Assembly (NCBI RefSeq): GCF_007993935.1
Contig: NZ_VITY01000019.1
Span: 62,001-126,000 of the forward strand
DNA length: 64,000 nucleotides
Direction: 5' to 3'
Source of the DNA: Bradyrhizobium macuxiense
GTDB lineage: Bacteria > Pseudomonadota > Alphaproteobacteria > Rhizobiales > Xanthobacteraceae
In this document: positions 27,501 to 35,885 of the stretch, piece after piece
Layout: each line of letters opens with the position of its first letter
Numbering within the stretch: the first letter of the stretch is position 1
The notes under the pieces: generated by a model
What the model saw: the letters and a program-made list of their open reading frames with translations, nothing else
The model's database searches: none
What the model was told of the DNA's origin: nothing
Program-made: the position numbers and the translations under genes

Positions 27501-29699
27501 GGGCTGACCGGATCGCAGGCCTGGACCTTCTCGGCCGCAGACCAGAATTTCGACTATCTCGCCCTCGGCGAGACGCTGACGCTGACCTACACGATCCAGC
27601 TCGACGATCATCATGGCGGCGTGGCCAACACGCCGGTGACGATCACGATCCACGGCGCCAACGACGCGCCGACGCTCGCCGACGTCAATGCCGGCACGCT
27701 CACCGACACCGCCGCCTATGACACGTTCAGCCCGCTGACCGGCACGCTGCACGGCCATGACGTCGACGACGGGGAGACGGCAACGCTGACCTATGCCGCC
27801 CTCAATTCCGACCACGCGGCGGTCACGCAGATCTCGGGTCTCTACGGCCTGCTGACTGTCAACCCGGACGGCACCTACAGCTATGTTCCCGACGCTGCCG
27901 CGATCAACGCGCTGGCCAAGGGGACGTACGCGGACACGTTCACCGTCGAGACGATCGATGCGCATGGCGCTGTCGGAACGGCGACGCTGACGGTCGACGT
28001 CATCGGCGCCAACGACACCCCGACGCTGGCCTTCCACCCGACCTATCTCAATTTCGACGGCAGCACGACGGCTGTCGGCGCGGTCGCGACGACGCATGTC
28101 GGCAACGGCTCGGACGGCGTCACGCTTGCCGGTTGGGTGGATTGGAACGGCAACGGCAATGCCGGCGATTCCCAGCTTCTGTTCTACAACGGAAGCACGT
28201 CCGACGCCGGGCTCGGCGTTAACGGCGTGGTCACCGCCGACGGCCTGCTGGACCTGCAGATTCAAAACGGCGGCATCGCAGGCATCGATACCGGAATCAC
28301 CATAGCGCGCGGCGCGTGGCACCATATCGCGCTGACCCACGTCAACGGCGACCTCACGCTCTATGTCGACGGTACCGCCGAATTCACCACCCACGCGAAC
28401 GTCAACAGCGTTCCGGGTTCTCATACCGACTTCACCTTGATCGGCGGCGTCTCCTCGGAGAACGGCAGCAGCTTTGCGGCGGAGGGTTTCACAGGTGCCA
28501 TCGCCGATGTGAGCGTGTGGAATTCGGCGCTGACGCCGTCGCAGATCCAGGCACTCGAATCCACGATGCTGTCGGGCAATGAGAGCGGCCTTGCGGCGTA
28601 TTTCCCGCTGAACGATGGCAGCGGCACCAATGCAGCCGACCTGGTCGGCAGCGCCGGCAATCTGACGGTTCATGGCAATCCCGCCTGGGTGGTGAACGGC
28701 GACGCCAGCTGGCCCGCCACCGGTCTTTCCACCGCGGCAGGCACGGCGCTTTCGATCACAGGTCTGAATGTCTCCGATGTCGATGCCGGCAGCACCGAGC
28801 AGGTGACGCTGAATGTCGGCCACGGCGCGCTCGCGCTCGCAAACGCTGCCGGAGTCGTGGTCTCTGCAAACGGCGCCGACGGCACGCTGACGTTCAACGG
28901 CACGGTGGCCGCGGTTGACGCGGCGTTGGCGGGCGGGGTGGTCTACACGCCGTCGTCGGGCTACCACGGCGCCGATTCCCTGCACGTTTCGGCGACCGAT
29001 CAGGGCGCGTTGACCGCCACGATGGATCTCGCGATCAATGTGACCCCGACGTCGCCGCTGGAGATTCATACCGACAATCTGGTCGTGACCGGCAATGGAT
29101 CGGGTGGAGAGACCATCTCCGGCCTGACGGTGACCGACGCGGGCGCCGGCGCCGACGAGACCTTCACGCTGACGGCCCAGACCGCTGGCTCGGGCAGCAG
29201 CACGGTGACGCCGCTGTCCGCGGGCGGGTATCTGACCCAGGTCAACGGTGTTCTTGCTTCCGGCCTCAGCTACAGCGATGGCGGAGAGCCTCTAGCGACC
29301 GACGTCGTGACCGTCTCTGTCGCCGACGCCCAGGGCGCGAGCGATACGGTCAACCTGATCTTCAACGTCCAGCAAAATCCGACCGCGCCGGTGACCCTGA
29401 CGAGCACTGTCGGAAAGGACGTGCTGTTCGGGACGGCGGGTTATCAGGACCAGTTTGTGTTCGCGCCGAACTTCAACCACGACACGATCCTGAACTTCAA
29501 GCCTGGCCTCGACCACATCGACCTCACCGCGGTGGTGTCGACCAGTAGCGTCGATACCTGGATCAGCCAGCACGTTGCGCAGTCGCCGACCAATGCGGCC
29601 GATACGCTGATCACGATCGACAGCGCCGACACCATTACGCTTCGCAACATCAGTCCCGCGGCGCTCGGCCACAACGATTTCCTGCTTCACGTGACGTGA
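24501..29699 (+). CDS. Giant FecR/VCBS/LamG-domain protein, probable type I-secreted adhesin
   Basis: The protein has 1732 residues from a GTG start two codons after an in-frame stop; the ribosome binding site is weak. It has no N-terminal signal peptide. A FecR-like module (about 112-230) contains VQSGSDSTLGITFIDGTVFGLG and DTPVATMGIRGTAVL. Four near-identical VCBS/cadherin-like units of about 134 residues follow, then a VCBS unit (NDAPTLADVN) and a LamG-like sheet domain (about 1173-1400). The C-terminal module (about 1633-1732) ends in HNDFLLHVT, with FVFAPNFNHDTILNFKPGLDHIDL, typical of type I secretion signals. It is likely surface-attached or released. The divergent LapG-type protease and the T1SS genes at 43.6 kb are candidate partners. 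Confidence 0.85.
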   Translation: MNFVGKFDGHLPSADAYARGSVYVESVTSNAPPSAITVDDGQLLFTGDFKRTGLDLVISKDDRELVLHDYFKGEKRAALASPDGAHLTGELVNALTGYTQYAQAGGAAEPAKVIGHVTKLTGSATAVRNGVAVVLNQGDNVNKGDVVQSGSDSTLGITFIDGTVFGLGPNAKMVLNEMIYDPNGSSNSSLMSLVSGTISFVAGATAKHGDMKVDTPVATMGIRGTAVLVEIDFDVQGSGGVPPAKFQVLVEPDGSTGSYILFDKTTLNPIATVDQAGTQTIVNGQGSVSFVSSAQLSTDAQKLISDVFALKFTDNNNPNTKLTTNFTDSVVPVTTSLKFATGDVILPTSFLLALTGNAGPQAPSAKPDHAPGAPHVVTQNASFTELAGLTHSALPDTVTGQITWTDVNLGDKPSAVVSFSTFSFHDASGKDVTSQLTAVEQAAIKAVEVPLLLESDPNNTNVGSATWTYSLADGAFDFLAAGETLTLTYVARVDNNYAPSNETAFKTFTITITGTNDTPVVTSAAQAGSITELPWTTNSAAPDTTHGTVTFTDADLTDTHTVTITGVTAEGYTGGLTNHATVLSWLSLGALTDSTDGVTGSRSWTFSAADKSFDYLAVGETLTLTYTIQINDQHGGVVTVPVTITIVGTDDMPVITSPTQAAAITEVPETTGSVNHDTASGTVTFTDVDLSDTHSVTVAGVTETGVTTGLPDQATILSWLSLGALSDSTGGVAGSNVWTFSAADKSFDYLAAGETLTLTYTIQVDDHHGGVVTQPVTITITGTNDVPTFTAEPQTTTIAEQPDTTGSSKPDVAQGVVGFADVDLSDTHTVSITGVTESGTTTGLPENESTILNWLSLGTLTDSTGHVTGSQAWTFSAADQNFDYLAAGETLTLTYTIQVDDHHGGVVSQPVTITVTGSNDVPTVTSEAQTATIAEQPDTTGSSKPDSASGTVTFTDVDLSDTHTMTITGVAEAGATAGLPEDQSTILNWLSLGTLTDSTGGLTGSQAWTFSAADQNFDYLALGETLTLTYTIQLDDHHGGVANTPVTITIHGANDAPTLADVNAGTLTDTAAYDTFSPLTGTLHGHDVDDGETATLTYAALNSDHAAVTQISGLYGLLTVNPDGTYSYVPDAAAINALAKGTYADTFTVETIDAHGAVGTATLTVDVIGANDTPTLAFHPTYLNFDGSTTAVGAVATTHVGNGSDGVTLAGWVDWNGNGNAGDSQLLFYNGSTSDAGLGVNGVVTADGLLDLQIQNGGIAGIDTGITIARGAWHHIALTHVNGDLTLYVDGTAEFTTHANVNSVPGSHTDFTLIGGVSSENGSSFAAEGFTGAIADVSVWNSALTPSQIQALESTMLSGNESGLAAYFPLNDGSGTNAADLVGSAGNLTVHGNPAWVVNGDASWPATGLSTAAGTALSITGLNVSDVDAGSTEQVTLNVGHGALALANAAGVVVSANGADGTLTFNGTVAAVDAALAGGVVYTPSSGYHGADSLHVSATDQGALTATMDLAINVTPTSPLEIHTDNLVVTGNGSGGETISGLTVTDAGAGADETFTLTAQTAGSGSSTVTPLSAGGYLTQVNGVLASGLSYSDGGEPLATDVVTVSVADAQGASDTVNLIFNVQQNPTAPVTLTSTVGKDVLFGTAGYQDQFVFAPNFNHDTILNFKPGLDHIDLTAVVSTSSVDTWISQHVAQSPTNAADTLITIDSADTITLRNISPAALGHNDFLLHVT
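26036..27650 (+). repeat. Four tandem ~402-405 bp coding repeats
   Basis: Units start near 26036, 26440, 26841 and 27246, each with a GTNDxP-type opening and a WTFSAADxxFDYLAxGETLTLTYTIQ ending. The unit length of about 134 codons and high DNA identity, especially of the last two, suggest recent duplication or homogenisation within the adhesin gene. Confidence 0.85.
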
Positions 29700-29805
29700 C
29701 GGCTATCCGGCCGAGCCACCATTGGCGGCGCGCCCGGCCGGCTCATTGCGCACCGCGCATGCCTGCTCCATTGGAACAACCCTCCGCGCGTGATATCCAG
29801 ACGGC

Positions 29806-32040
29806 ATGAAACGGCTGAAGGCGATACGGAGGTGGTTCGCACGGCGCTTCGGTTATGCGCGGCTGGCCTGCGTGGTGCTGTTGGTCGGCTTTGCCGCGCT
29901 GCGGGCCGTGGATCCGGCTCCGGTGCAGGAGCTGCGCGTCAGGACGTTCGACACCTTCCAGGTGCTCGAACCACGCCAGAAGACCGCGCGGCCCGTCACC
30001 ATCGTCGATATCGACGAGAAGAGCCTCGCCGATCCCCGGCTCGGGCAGTGGCCGTGGCCGCGGACACGGCTCGCCGATATCGTCATCAATCTCACCCGGC
30101 TCGGCGCCGTGGTGATCGCGTTCGACGCGGTGTTCTCGGAGCCGGACCGTCTTAATCCCGATATCGCGGCCGATACGTTCAGCAGCCTCGACGAGGAGAT
30201 GCGTGCGAGGCTGCGGCAACTGCCGAGCAATGACAGCATTTTCGCCGACGCCATCAAGAACTCGCGCGTGGTGCTCGGCGAATCCGGCGGTCCCAATGTC
30301 CGCGCCGACCTCAACGAAAAGCTGCCGGTCACCGGGCTTGCGATGCTCGGCGAGGAGCCGCAGCAGTTCATGTTCCAGTTTCCGGGTTTGTTGCGCAACG
30401 TCCCGGTGCTCGAGGAAGCCGCCGCCGGGCGAGGCCTGTTCACGATCAGGCCGGAACGCGATGGCATCGTCAGGCGGGTGCCGATGATGATGGTCGCGCA
30501 GGGCGTCACCATGCCGTCGCTGACGTTCGAAATGCTGCGGGTGGCGAGCGGCTCCGGCACCATCCTGATCAAGGCCGACAAGGGCGGCATCCAGAGCCTC
30601 GGCATCAAGGGCTTTGCGATCCCGACCGACCAATACGCCCAGCTCTGGATCCATTACGCCCGCCGCGACCCTTCGATCTATGTCTCGGCCGTCGATGTGC
30701 TGGATGGCCGGGTCCCGCCTGATCGGATCGCCGGCAAGCTGGTCCTGATCGGCACCTCCTCGGTCGGGTTGAACGACATCAAGACCACGCCGGTGACGCC
30801 GGCCATGCCCGGGGTCGAGGTTCATGCCCAGGTGCTGGAGAGCGCGCTGACCGGCGACGTCGTTGCGCAGCCGAGTTACGGGATCGGCATCGAATTCCTC
30901 GCCGCGATGATCATGGGGCTCCTGGTCATCGCCTTCGCGCCGAAGTTCGGTCCGATCACGCTGGTCATTGTCGGCGGCATGTTCGCCTCGGTGCTGACCG
31001 GCACGTCCTGGTATTTCTATTCCCAGCACCGGCTCCTGATCGATTTCACCTATCCGCTGATGTCGACCACGGCGATCTATCTCACGCTGATCTTCTCGGC
31101 TTTCGTGCGCGAGCAGCAGCAGCGCCGGCAGATCAGGTCGCAATTCGTGCAGTACATGTCGCCCGCCCTGGTCGAGCAGCTGGCGCAGTCGCCAGAGCGG
31201 CTCGTGCTCGGCGGCGAGGAGCGCGAGATGACCATCATGTTCTCGGACATGCGCGGCTTCACCTCGATCTCGGAAACCTACAAGCGCGATCCGCAGGGCC
31301 TCACGGCGCTGATGAACCGCTTCCTCACGCCGCTTTCCAACGCGATCCTCGCCCGCAAGGGCACGATCGACAAATATATGGGCGACGCCATCATGGCGTT
31401 CTGGAATGCGCCGCTCGACGACAAGCAGCATCAGCTTAACGCCTGCGACGCCGCGCTCGACATGCTGGAGCGCGTCGACGACCTCAACCGTGCGCGCGAG
31501 CAGGAGGCCAAGGACGGCGGCCATGTCTATGTGCCGCTCAACATCGGTGTCGGTCTCAACACCGGCACCTGCGTGGTCGGCAATATGGGCTCCGACGTGC
31601 GCTTCGACTATTCGGTGTTCGGCGACAGCGTCAATCTAGCCTCGCGGCTGGAGGGCCAATCCAAGGAGTACGGCTTCCCGATCATCGTGGGATCGAAGAC
31701 CGCGCTTGCCGTGAAGGAGAAGTTCGCGATCCTCGAGCTCGACTTCATCATGGTCAAGGGCAAGAAGGAGCCCGAGGTGATCTATGCGATTGCCGGCCGC
31801 GAGGACGTCGCCGGGTCCGGCCGCTTCCAGCGGTTGCGCAACCTGACCATCGAGATGCTGGCCTGTTACCGCAGCCGTGACTGGGATGGCGCACTCGCTG
31901 CGATCGAGCGCGGCCGCAAGACCGACGAGGCGCAGACGCTGCAGTATCTCTACCGCCTCTATGAGGCGCGCATCCGCGCCTTCCAGAAGGAGCCGCCGCC
32001 GGACGATTGGGACGGCGCCTTCGCTTTGACGACGAAATAG
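29806..32040 (+). CDS. CHASE2-domain class III adenylate/guanylate cyclase
   Basis: The protein has 744 residues. An N-terminal membrane helix (about 18-37) precedes a periplasmic CHASE2 sensor domain (about 40-350; ITIVDIDEKSLADPRLGQWPWPR region), then about three membrane helices (360-445) and a cytoplasmic class III cyclase domain. Catalytic marks are metal-binding Asp481 (MFSDMRGF) and Asp527 (YMGDAIMAF), and transition-state residues Asn610 and Arg614 (SVNLASRLEG). All look intact. It makes cAMP or possibly cGMP in response to an external signal. Its position 106 bases after the adhesin gene on the same strand suggests a link with surface behaviour, but it may have its own promoter. Confidence 0.92.
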   Translation: MKRLKAIRRWFARRFGYARLACVVLLVGFAALRAVDPAPVQELRVRTFDTFQVLEPRQKTARPVTIVDIDEKSLADPRLGQWPWPRTRLADIVINLTRLGAVVIAFDAVFSEPDRLNPDIAADTFSSLDEEMRARLRQLPSNDSIFADAIKNSRVVLGESGGPNVRADLNEKLPVTGLAMLGEEPQQFMFQFPGLLRNVPVLEEAAAGRGLFTIRPERDGIVRRVPMMMVAQGVTMPSLTFEMLRVASGSGTILIKADKGGIQSLGIKGFAIPTDQYAQLWIHYARRDPSIYVSAVDVLDGRVPPDRIAGKLVLIGTSSVGLNDIKTTPVTPAMPGVEVHAQVLESALTGDVVAQPSYGIGIEFLAAMIMGLLVIAFAPKFGPITLVIVGGMFASVLTGTSWYFYSQHRLLIDFTYPLMSTTAIYLTLIFSAFVREQQQRRQIRSQFVQYMSPALVEQLAQSPERLVLGGEEREMTIMFSDMRGFTSISETYKRDPQGLTALMNRFLTPLSNAILARKGTIDKYMGDAIMAFWNAPLDDKQHQLNACDAALDMLERVDDLNRAREQEAKDGGHVYVPLNIGVGLNTGTCVVGNMGSDVRFDYSVFGDSVNLASRLEGQSKEYGFPIIVGSKTALAVKEKFAILELDFIMVKGKKEPEVIYAIAGREDVAGSGRFQRLRNLTIEMLACYRSRDWDGALAAIERGRKTDEAQTLQYLYRLYEARIRAFQKEPPPDDWDGAFALTTK

Positions 32041-32050
32041 GCGCCGCACA

Positions 32051-32222
32051 TTCGTCGTCGTCCCGGCGAAGGCGACATAGACGCCACAAACTTGGTGTCG
32101 TCCCGGCGCAGGCCGGGACCCATACGCCGCGGCCGGCGTGATGGGCAAGCGGCTAGACGGCTTTCCAACAACACCTGGTCGTGGTTATGGGTCCCGGCCT
32201 TCGCCGGGACGACGGCGGAGAG
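32051..32222. repeat. Intergenic inverted repeat, family D, copy 1
   Basis: GTCGTCCCGGCG ... GGCCGGGACCCATA arms are mirrored by ATGGGTCCCGGCCTTCGCCGGGACGAC. There are several partial arms in tandem between the convergent cyclase and binding-protein genes. A second, shorter copy is at 46801. Confidence 0.8.
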
Positions 32223-32246
32223 GTTTACGCGGCGACGACCAGCAAC

Positions 32247-33854
32247 TTACTCTACCCCGATCTGCGTCAGATCCTGAAACCAGTGCTGCGCCTGCACGAA
32301 GGTCTTCACTTTCGGCGACAGCGCATGCGGATTGGTGTCGTGCACCACCCAGACCAGCGCGGCATCGTCGACGATCAGCGCGTGGGCTTGCGCCAGCAGC
32401 GCATCCTGTTTGGCGCTGTCGAAGGTCTGCTTGGCCTCGTCGATCAGTGCGTCGACCTTCGGATTCTTGTAGCCGCCCCAGTTGACGCCCGTCGGCGCCA
32501 CCTGGCCGGAATGGAAGAACCGCACGATGGCGTAGAGCGGGTCCGACGTGACATAGGCGATGTTGTTGGCGGTGATGCCGGCGTTCATCTCGTCGGCCGC
32601 GCCCTTGCGCCAATGCGAATACAGCGTCTCGAGCTCGACGACCTTGAAGTCGATATCGATGCCGATCTCCTTGAAGCTCTGCTGCAGGAATTCGTTCATC
32701 GGCAGCGACAGCATCTGCCCGGTGCCGCCCTGGGCGATGATGAAGGTCGTCTTCAGCGGCTTGTCCTTGGAATAGCCGGCTTCCTCCACCAGCTTTTTCG
32801 CGGCCGCGAGGTCGTATTTCAGCTCGAGGGTCGGCTTGCCGAACCACGGGCTCGACGGGTCGACCTGGCCCTTGGCCGGCTTCGCCAAACCATTCATGAG
32901 GCCGACCACCGCGTCGCGGTCGATCGCAAGGTTGAGCGCTTTGCGCAACCGGATATCGGTCCATGGCGAACCCGGCAGCACGCTTAGGTGATAATTCCAG
33001 ACATGCGGCGTCACGTTGTCGACGATCCTCATGCCGGCGGCCTTGAGCTGCGGCACGGCGTCGGGCGCCGGCGTTTCGATCAAATCGACCTGCCCGGCGA
33101 GCAATGCGTTGGTGCGGGTCAGCGCCTCCGGCATCGGGATCAGGATCAGCTTGTCGGCCTTTGCGAGCCGCTTCTTGTCCCAATAGTCCGGGTTCTTGGT
33201 CAGTTCGGCGAGTTCGCGCGGCACCAGCTTGGTCAGCTTGAACGGACCGGTGCCGGAGGGCCGGCTGGCGAACTTGTCCCAGTCCTTGCCGAGGTTGTCA
33301 TATTGCGCGGGGCTCGAGACCAGGAACCAGAGCATCTGGTAGGGGAAGAAGGAATCGATCGTCTTGGTCGTGATCTCGACGGTGAAGTCGTCGATCTTGG
33401 CGTAGCTCGCGACCGAGGGCAGGCGGGTCTTCACCTGCGCGCTCTGCCGCTTGTCGAATTGCGGCGCCTTGTCGTTCAGCACCTTGTCGAGATTCCAGAT
33501 CACGGCGTCGGCGTTGAAGTCGCTGCCGTCGTGGAATTTCACACCTTTGCGCAGCGTGAAGCGCCACTTGGTCTTGTCGCTGTCGTCGACCTTCCATTCG
33601 GTCGCAAGCCCCGGCACCAGTTTGCCCGGCCGGTCGGCAACGTCCATCTCCCAGGCGACCAGCGGATCGTAGATCGTGTAGGCCGTGAACTGATAGGCGC
33701 CGGCGCCGCGATCGGGCTGGCCTGTCGTCAGCGGAATGTCGGCCATCGAAATGCCGTAGCGCACAATGGACTCTGCTCGCGCCGACATGGCGGGCCAGCC
33801 CGCAGTCACGGCAAGCGCCATTGCCGCCATCAGGATCGAATTGCGCGTGCGCAT
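32247..33854 (-). CDS. Peptide/opine-type ABC substrate-binding protein (DppA family)
   Basis: The protein has 535 residues from the ATG at 33854. A signal peptide (MRTRNSILMAAMALAVTAGW, cleavage near SARA) precedes a family 5 solute-binding fold with LVPGLATEWKVDD, WRFTLRKGVKFHDGSDFNADAVIWNL and the SGTGPFKLTKLVPRE block. It is clearly paralogous to the divergent protein at 34066, with shared ADIPLTTGQPDRG and LPLPMNEFLQQ-type blocks. It has no permease genes of its own and could deliver a second ligand to the permease encoded by the rightward operon (inference). Confidence 0.9.
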   Translation of the reverse strand: MRTRNSILMAAMALAVTAGWPAMSARAESIVRYGISMADIPLTTGQPDRGAGAYQFTAYTIYDPLVAWEMDVADRPGKLVPGLATEWKVDDSDKTKWRFTLRKGVKFHDGSDFNADAVIWNLDKVLNDKAPQFDKRQSAQVKTRLPSVASYAKIDDFTVEITTKTIDSFFPYQMLWFLVSSPAQYDNLGKDWDKFASRPSGTGPFKLTKLVPRELAELTKNPDYWDKKRLAKADKLILIPMPEALTRTNALLAGQVDLIETPAPDAVPQLKAAGMRIVDNVTPHVWNYHLSVLPGSPWTDIRLRKALNLAIDRDAVVGLMNGLAKPAKGQVDPSSPWFGKPTLELKYDLAAAKKLVEEAGYSKDKPLKTTFIIAQGGTGQMLSLPMNEFLQQSFKEIGIDIDFKVVELETLYSHWRKGAADEMNAGITANNIAYVTSDPLYAIVRFFHSGQVAPTGVNWGGYKNPKVDALIDEAKQTFDSAKQDALLAQAHALIVDDAALVWVVHDTNPHALSPKVKTFVQAQHWFQDLTQIGVE

Positions 33855-33917
33855 ATGAAGGCTCCGTTGGTGGGAAGTCGGGGCCAAATCAAGCAAGCAT
33901 GATGCCAGAATAGGCAG

Positions 33918-33940
33918 CTTCGCGCCGCTGCGGTGCGAAG
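33918..33940. promoter_or_regulatory. NtrC-like enhancer palindrome
   Basis: A 23-bp near-perfect palindrome with 11-base arms (CTTCGCGCCGC and GCGGTGCGAAG) about a central T. Its core GCGCC-N5-GGTGC differs by one base from the NtrC half-site pattern GCACC-N5-GGTGC. It is centred about 62 bases upstream of the sigma-54 -24 element, a workable position for an enhancer-binding protein. It could serve both divergent genes. Confidence 0.6.
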
Positions 33941-33989
33941 TGGGAAGAAATGACGCGCCCAACGGTATTTTGCTGAAGAACTATTCCCC

Positions 33990-34007
33990 TTGGCACAGGC
34001 ATTGCAT
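33990..34007 (+). promoter_or_regulatory. Sigma-54 (-24/-12) promoter
   Basis: TTGGCACAGGCATTGCAT matches the RpoN consensus TGGCAC-N5-TTGC exactly, with the GG (33992-33993) and GC (34004-34005) doublets separated by the required 10 bases. Transcription would start near 34017, about 48 bases before the binding-protein ATG at 34066. This is the best promoter match I found in the window. Confidence 0.8.
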
Positions 34008-34065
34008 ACGCTTGCCCAAGAAATAATCACCAAAAACGTCACCAGACTTCGAAGGGGTTGCTCAG

Positions 34066-35718
34066 ATGCGTAACAGGAAGACCAATGCGACGGCGATCAT
34101 GCTGGCGCTTGCGATGGCCACTTGTGTGCCGGCGATCGCCGGCGCCGAGACCGTGCTGCGCATTGGCATGACGGCTGCCGATATTCCGCGCACGCTCGGG
34201 CAGCCCGACCAGGGATTCGAGGGCAATCGCTTCACCGGGCTCACGATGTACGACGCGCTGACGATGTGGGACCTGTCCTCGTCGGACAAGGCGAGCACAA
34301 TGATCCCGGGCCTGGCCACCGAGTGGAAGGTCGACGATTCCGACAAGACCAAGTGGATATTCAAGCTGCGTCCCGGCGTCAGCTTTCACGACGGCTCGCC
34401 GTTCAACGCCGATGCGGTGGTCTGGAACGTCGACAAGGTGCTGAAGCAGGACGCGCCGCAACATGACGCGAGCCAGGTCGGCGTCACCGCCTCGCGGATG
34501 CCGACCTTGGTCTCGGCGCGCAAGATCGACGACATGACGGTGGAATTGACCACCAAGGAGCCCGACAGCTTCCTGCCGATCAACCTCACCAATCTGTTCA
34601 TCGCAAGCCCGGCCAAGTGGCAGCAATTCTACGACAAGGCCGAGGGCGCCGATGCCAAGGCGAAGTCGCAGGCCGCATGGGCCGCGTTCGCCAAGGACGC
34701 GTCGGGCACCGGCCCCTGGAAGATGTCGAGCTTCACCCCGCGCGAGCGGCTCGAGCTGGTGAAGAACGACAAGTACTGGGACAAGGCGCGGGTGCCGAAG
34801 ACCGACAAGATGGTGCTGCTGCCGATGCCGGAAGCCAATGCGCGCACCGCGGCGCTGCTGTCCGGCCAGGTCAACTGGATCGAGGCGCCGGCGCCGGACG
34901 CGCTGCCCGAGATCAAGCAGCGTGGCTTCAATCTCTATTCCAACGAGGAGCCGCATGTCTGGCCGTGGCAGTTCTCCCGCGTCGAGGGCTCGCCGTGGAA
35001 TGACATCCGCGTCCGCAAGGCCGCCAATCTCTGCATCGATCGCGAAGGACTGCGCGACGGCCTGCTCGCGGGACTGATGGTGCCGGCGACCGGCACGTTC
35101 GAGCCCGGACATCCCTGGCGCGGCAACCCGACGTTCCAGATCAAGTACGACAAGCCGGCCGCGCAGAAGTTGATGCAGGAGGCAGGTTTCGGTCCGAACA
35201 AGAAGCTGACGGTCAAGATCCAGACCTCGGCGTCCGGCTCGGGCCAGATGCTGCCGCTGCCGATGAACGAGTATCTGCAACAGGCGTTGGCCGAGTGCTA
35301 CTTCGATGTGCAGCTCGACGTCATCGAGTGGAACACGCTGTTCACCAACTGGCGGCGCGGTACCAAGGATCCGTCGGCCAACGGCTCGAACGCGATCAAC
35401 GTCACCTATGCGGCGATGGATCCGTTCTTCGCGCTGGTGCGCTTCCTGCAATCGGGCATGGCGCCGCCGGTCTCCAACAATTGGGGCTTCAACAACAATC
35501 CGAAGTTCGACGAGCTCGTGAAGAAGGCCCGCCAGACCTTTGAGCCCGCCGCCCGCGACGCGGCGCTCGCCGAGCTGCATGCGGCCTCGGTCGACGATGT
35601 GGCCTTCCTGTATGTCGCCCACGACGTCGCGCCGCGCGCGATGAGCCCGAAGATCAAGGGCTTCGTGCAGCCGAAGAGCTGGTTCGTCGACTTCTCGCCG
35701 GTCACGGTCGCGCCGTGA
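34066..35718 (+). CDS. Peptide/amide-type ABC substrate-binding protein (DppA family)
   Basis: The protein has 550 residues, with a GAAGGGG site before the ATG. A signal peptide ends at AIAGAE. Family 5 solute-binding motifs are present: MIPGLATEWKVDDSDKTKW, SFHDGSPFNADAVVWNVDK and GSPWNDIRVRKAANLCIDR. It is the first gene of an operon driven by the sigma-54 promoter at 33990, followed by two permeases, an ATPase, an AtzG-like small protein, an amidase and a second ATPase. The ligand is probably an amide or short amidated compound that the amidase hydrolyses after uptake (inference). Confidence 0.92.
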   Translation: MRNRKTNATAIMLALAMATCVPAIAGAETVLRIGMTAADIPRTLGQPDQGFEGNRFTGLTMYDALTMWDLSSSDKASTMIPGLATEWKVDDSDKTKWIFKLRPGVSFHDGSPFNADAVVWNVDKVLKQDAPQHDASQVGVTASRMPTLVSARKIDDMTVELTTKEPDSFLPINLTNLFIASPAKWQQFYDKAEGADAKAKSQAAWAAFAKDASGTGPWKMSSFTPRERLELVKNDKYWDKARVPKTDKMVLLPMPEANARTAALLSGQVNWIEAPAPDALPEIKQRGFNLYSNEEPHVWPWQFSRVEGSPWNDIRVRKAANLCIDREGLRDGLLAGLMVPATGTFEPGHPWRGNPTFQIKYDKPAAQKLMQEAGFGPNKKLTVKIQTSASGSGQMLPLPMNEYLQQALAECYFDVQLDVIEWNTLFTNWRRGTKDPSANGSNAINVTYAAMDPFFALVRFLQSGMAPPVSNNWGFNNNPKFDELVKKARQTFEPAARDAALAELHAASVDDVAFLYVAHDVAPRAMSPKIKGFVQPKSWFVDFSPVTVAP

Positions 35719-35741
35719 GCAGCAGCTCGGTACGCTATCTC

Positions 35742-35851
35742 GTTCCCTCCCCCCTTGTGGGGGAAGGTTAGGGAGGGGGGTAGCCACACCCACCGACCTC
35801 GCGGCCAGCCCCTTCCCCAACCCCTCCCCACAAGGGGGAGGGGAGCCCTCG
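35742..35851. repeat. Intergenic inverted repeat, family A-like, copy 2
   Basis: CCCCTTGTGGGGGAAGGTTAGG is mirrored by CCTCCCCACAAGGGGGAGGGG around a 50-base centre. It is a divergent subtype of family A with a different centre. It lies between the binding-protein and first permease genes of one operon. Confidence 0.75.
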
Positions 35852-35885
35852 CATCTCGTTACGCTCAAAAGCGTCAGGTAGTCTC

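Noticed and set aside
26036..27650. Regular repeats considered as a CRISPR array
   Set aside because: Units are about 400 bases, in frame and translate to VCBS-like domains. There are no short repeats with unique spacers and no cas genes.
24477..29069. Long antisense frames (683 and 716 codons) under the adhesin gene
   Set aside because: They mirror the repeated VCBS units and have no domain of their own.
34039..35868. 609-codon frame antisense to the binding-protein gene
   Set aside because: Shadow of a gene with signal peptide and full family motifs. It also runs through an intergenic repeat.
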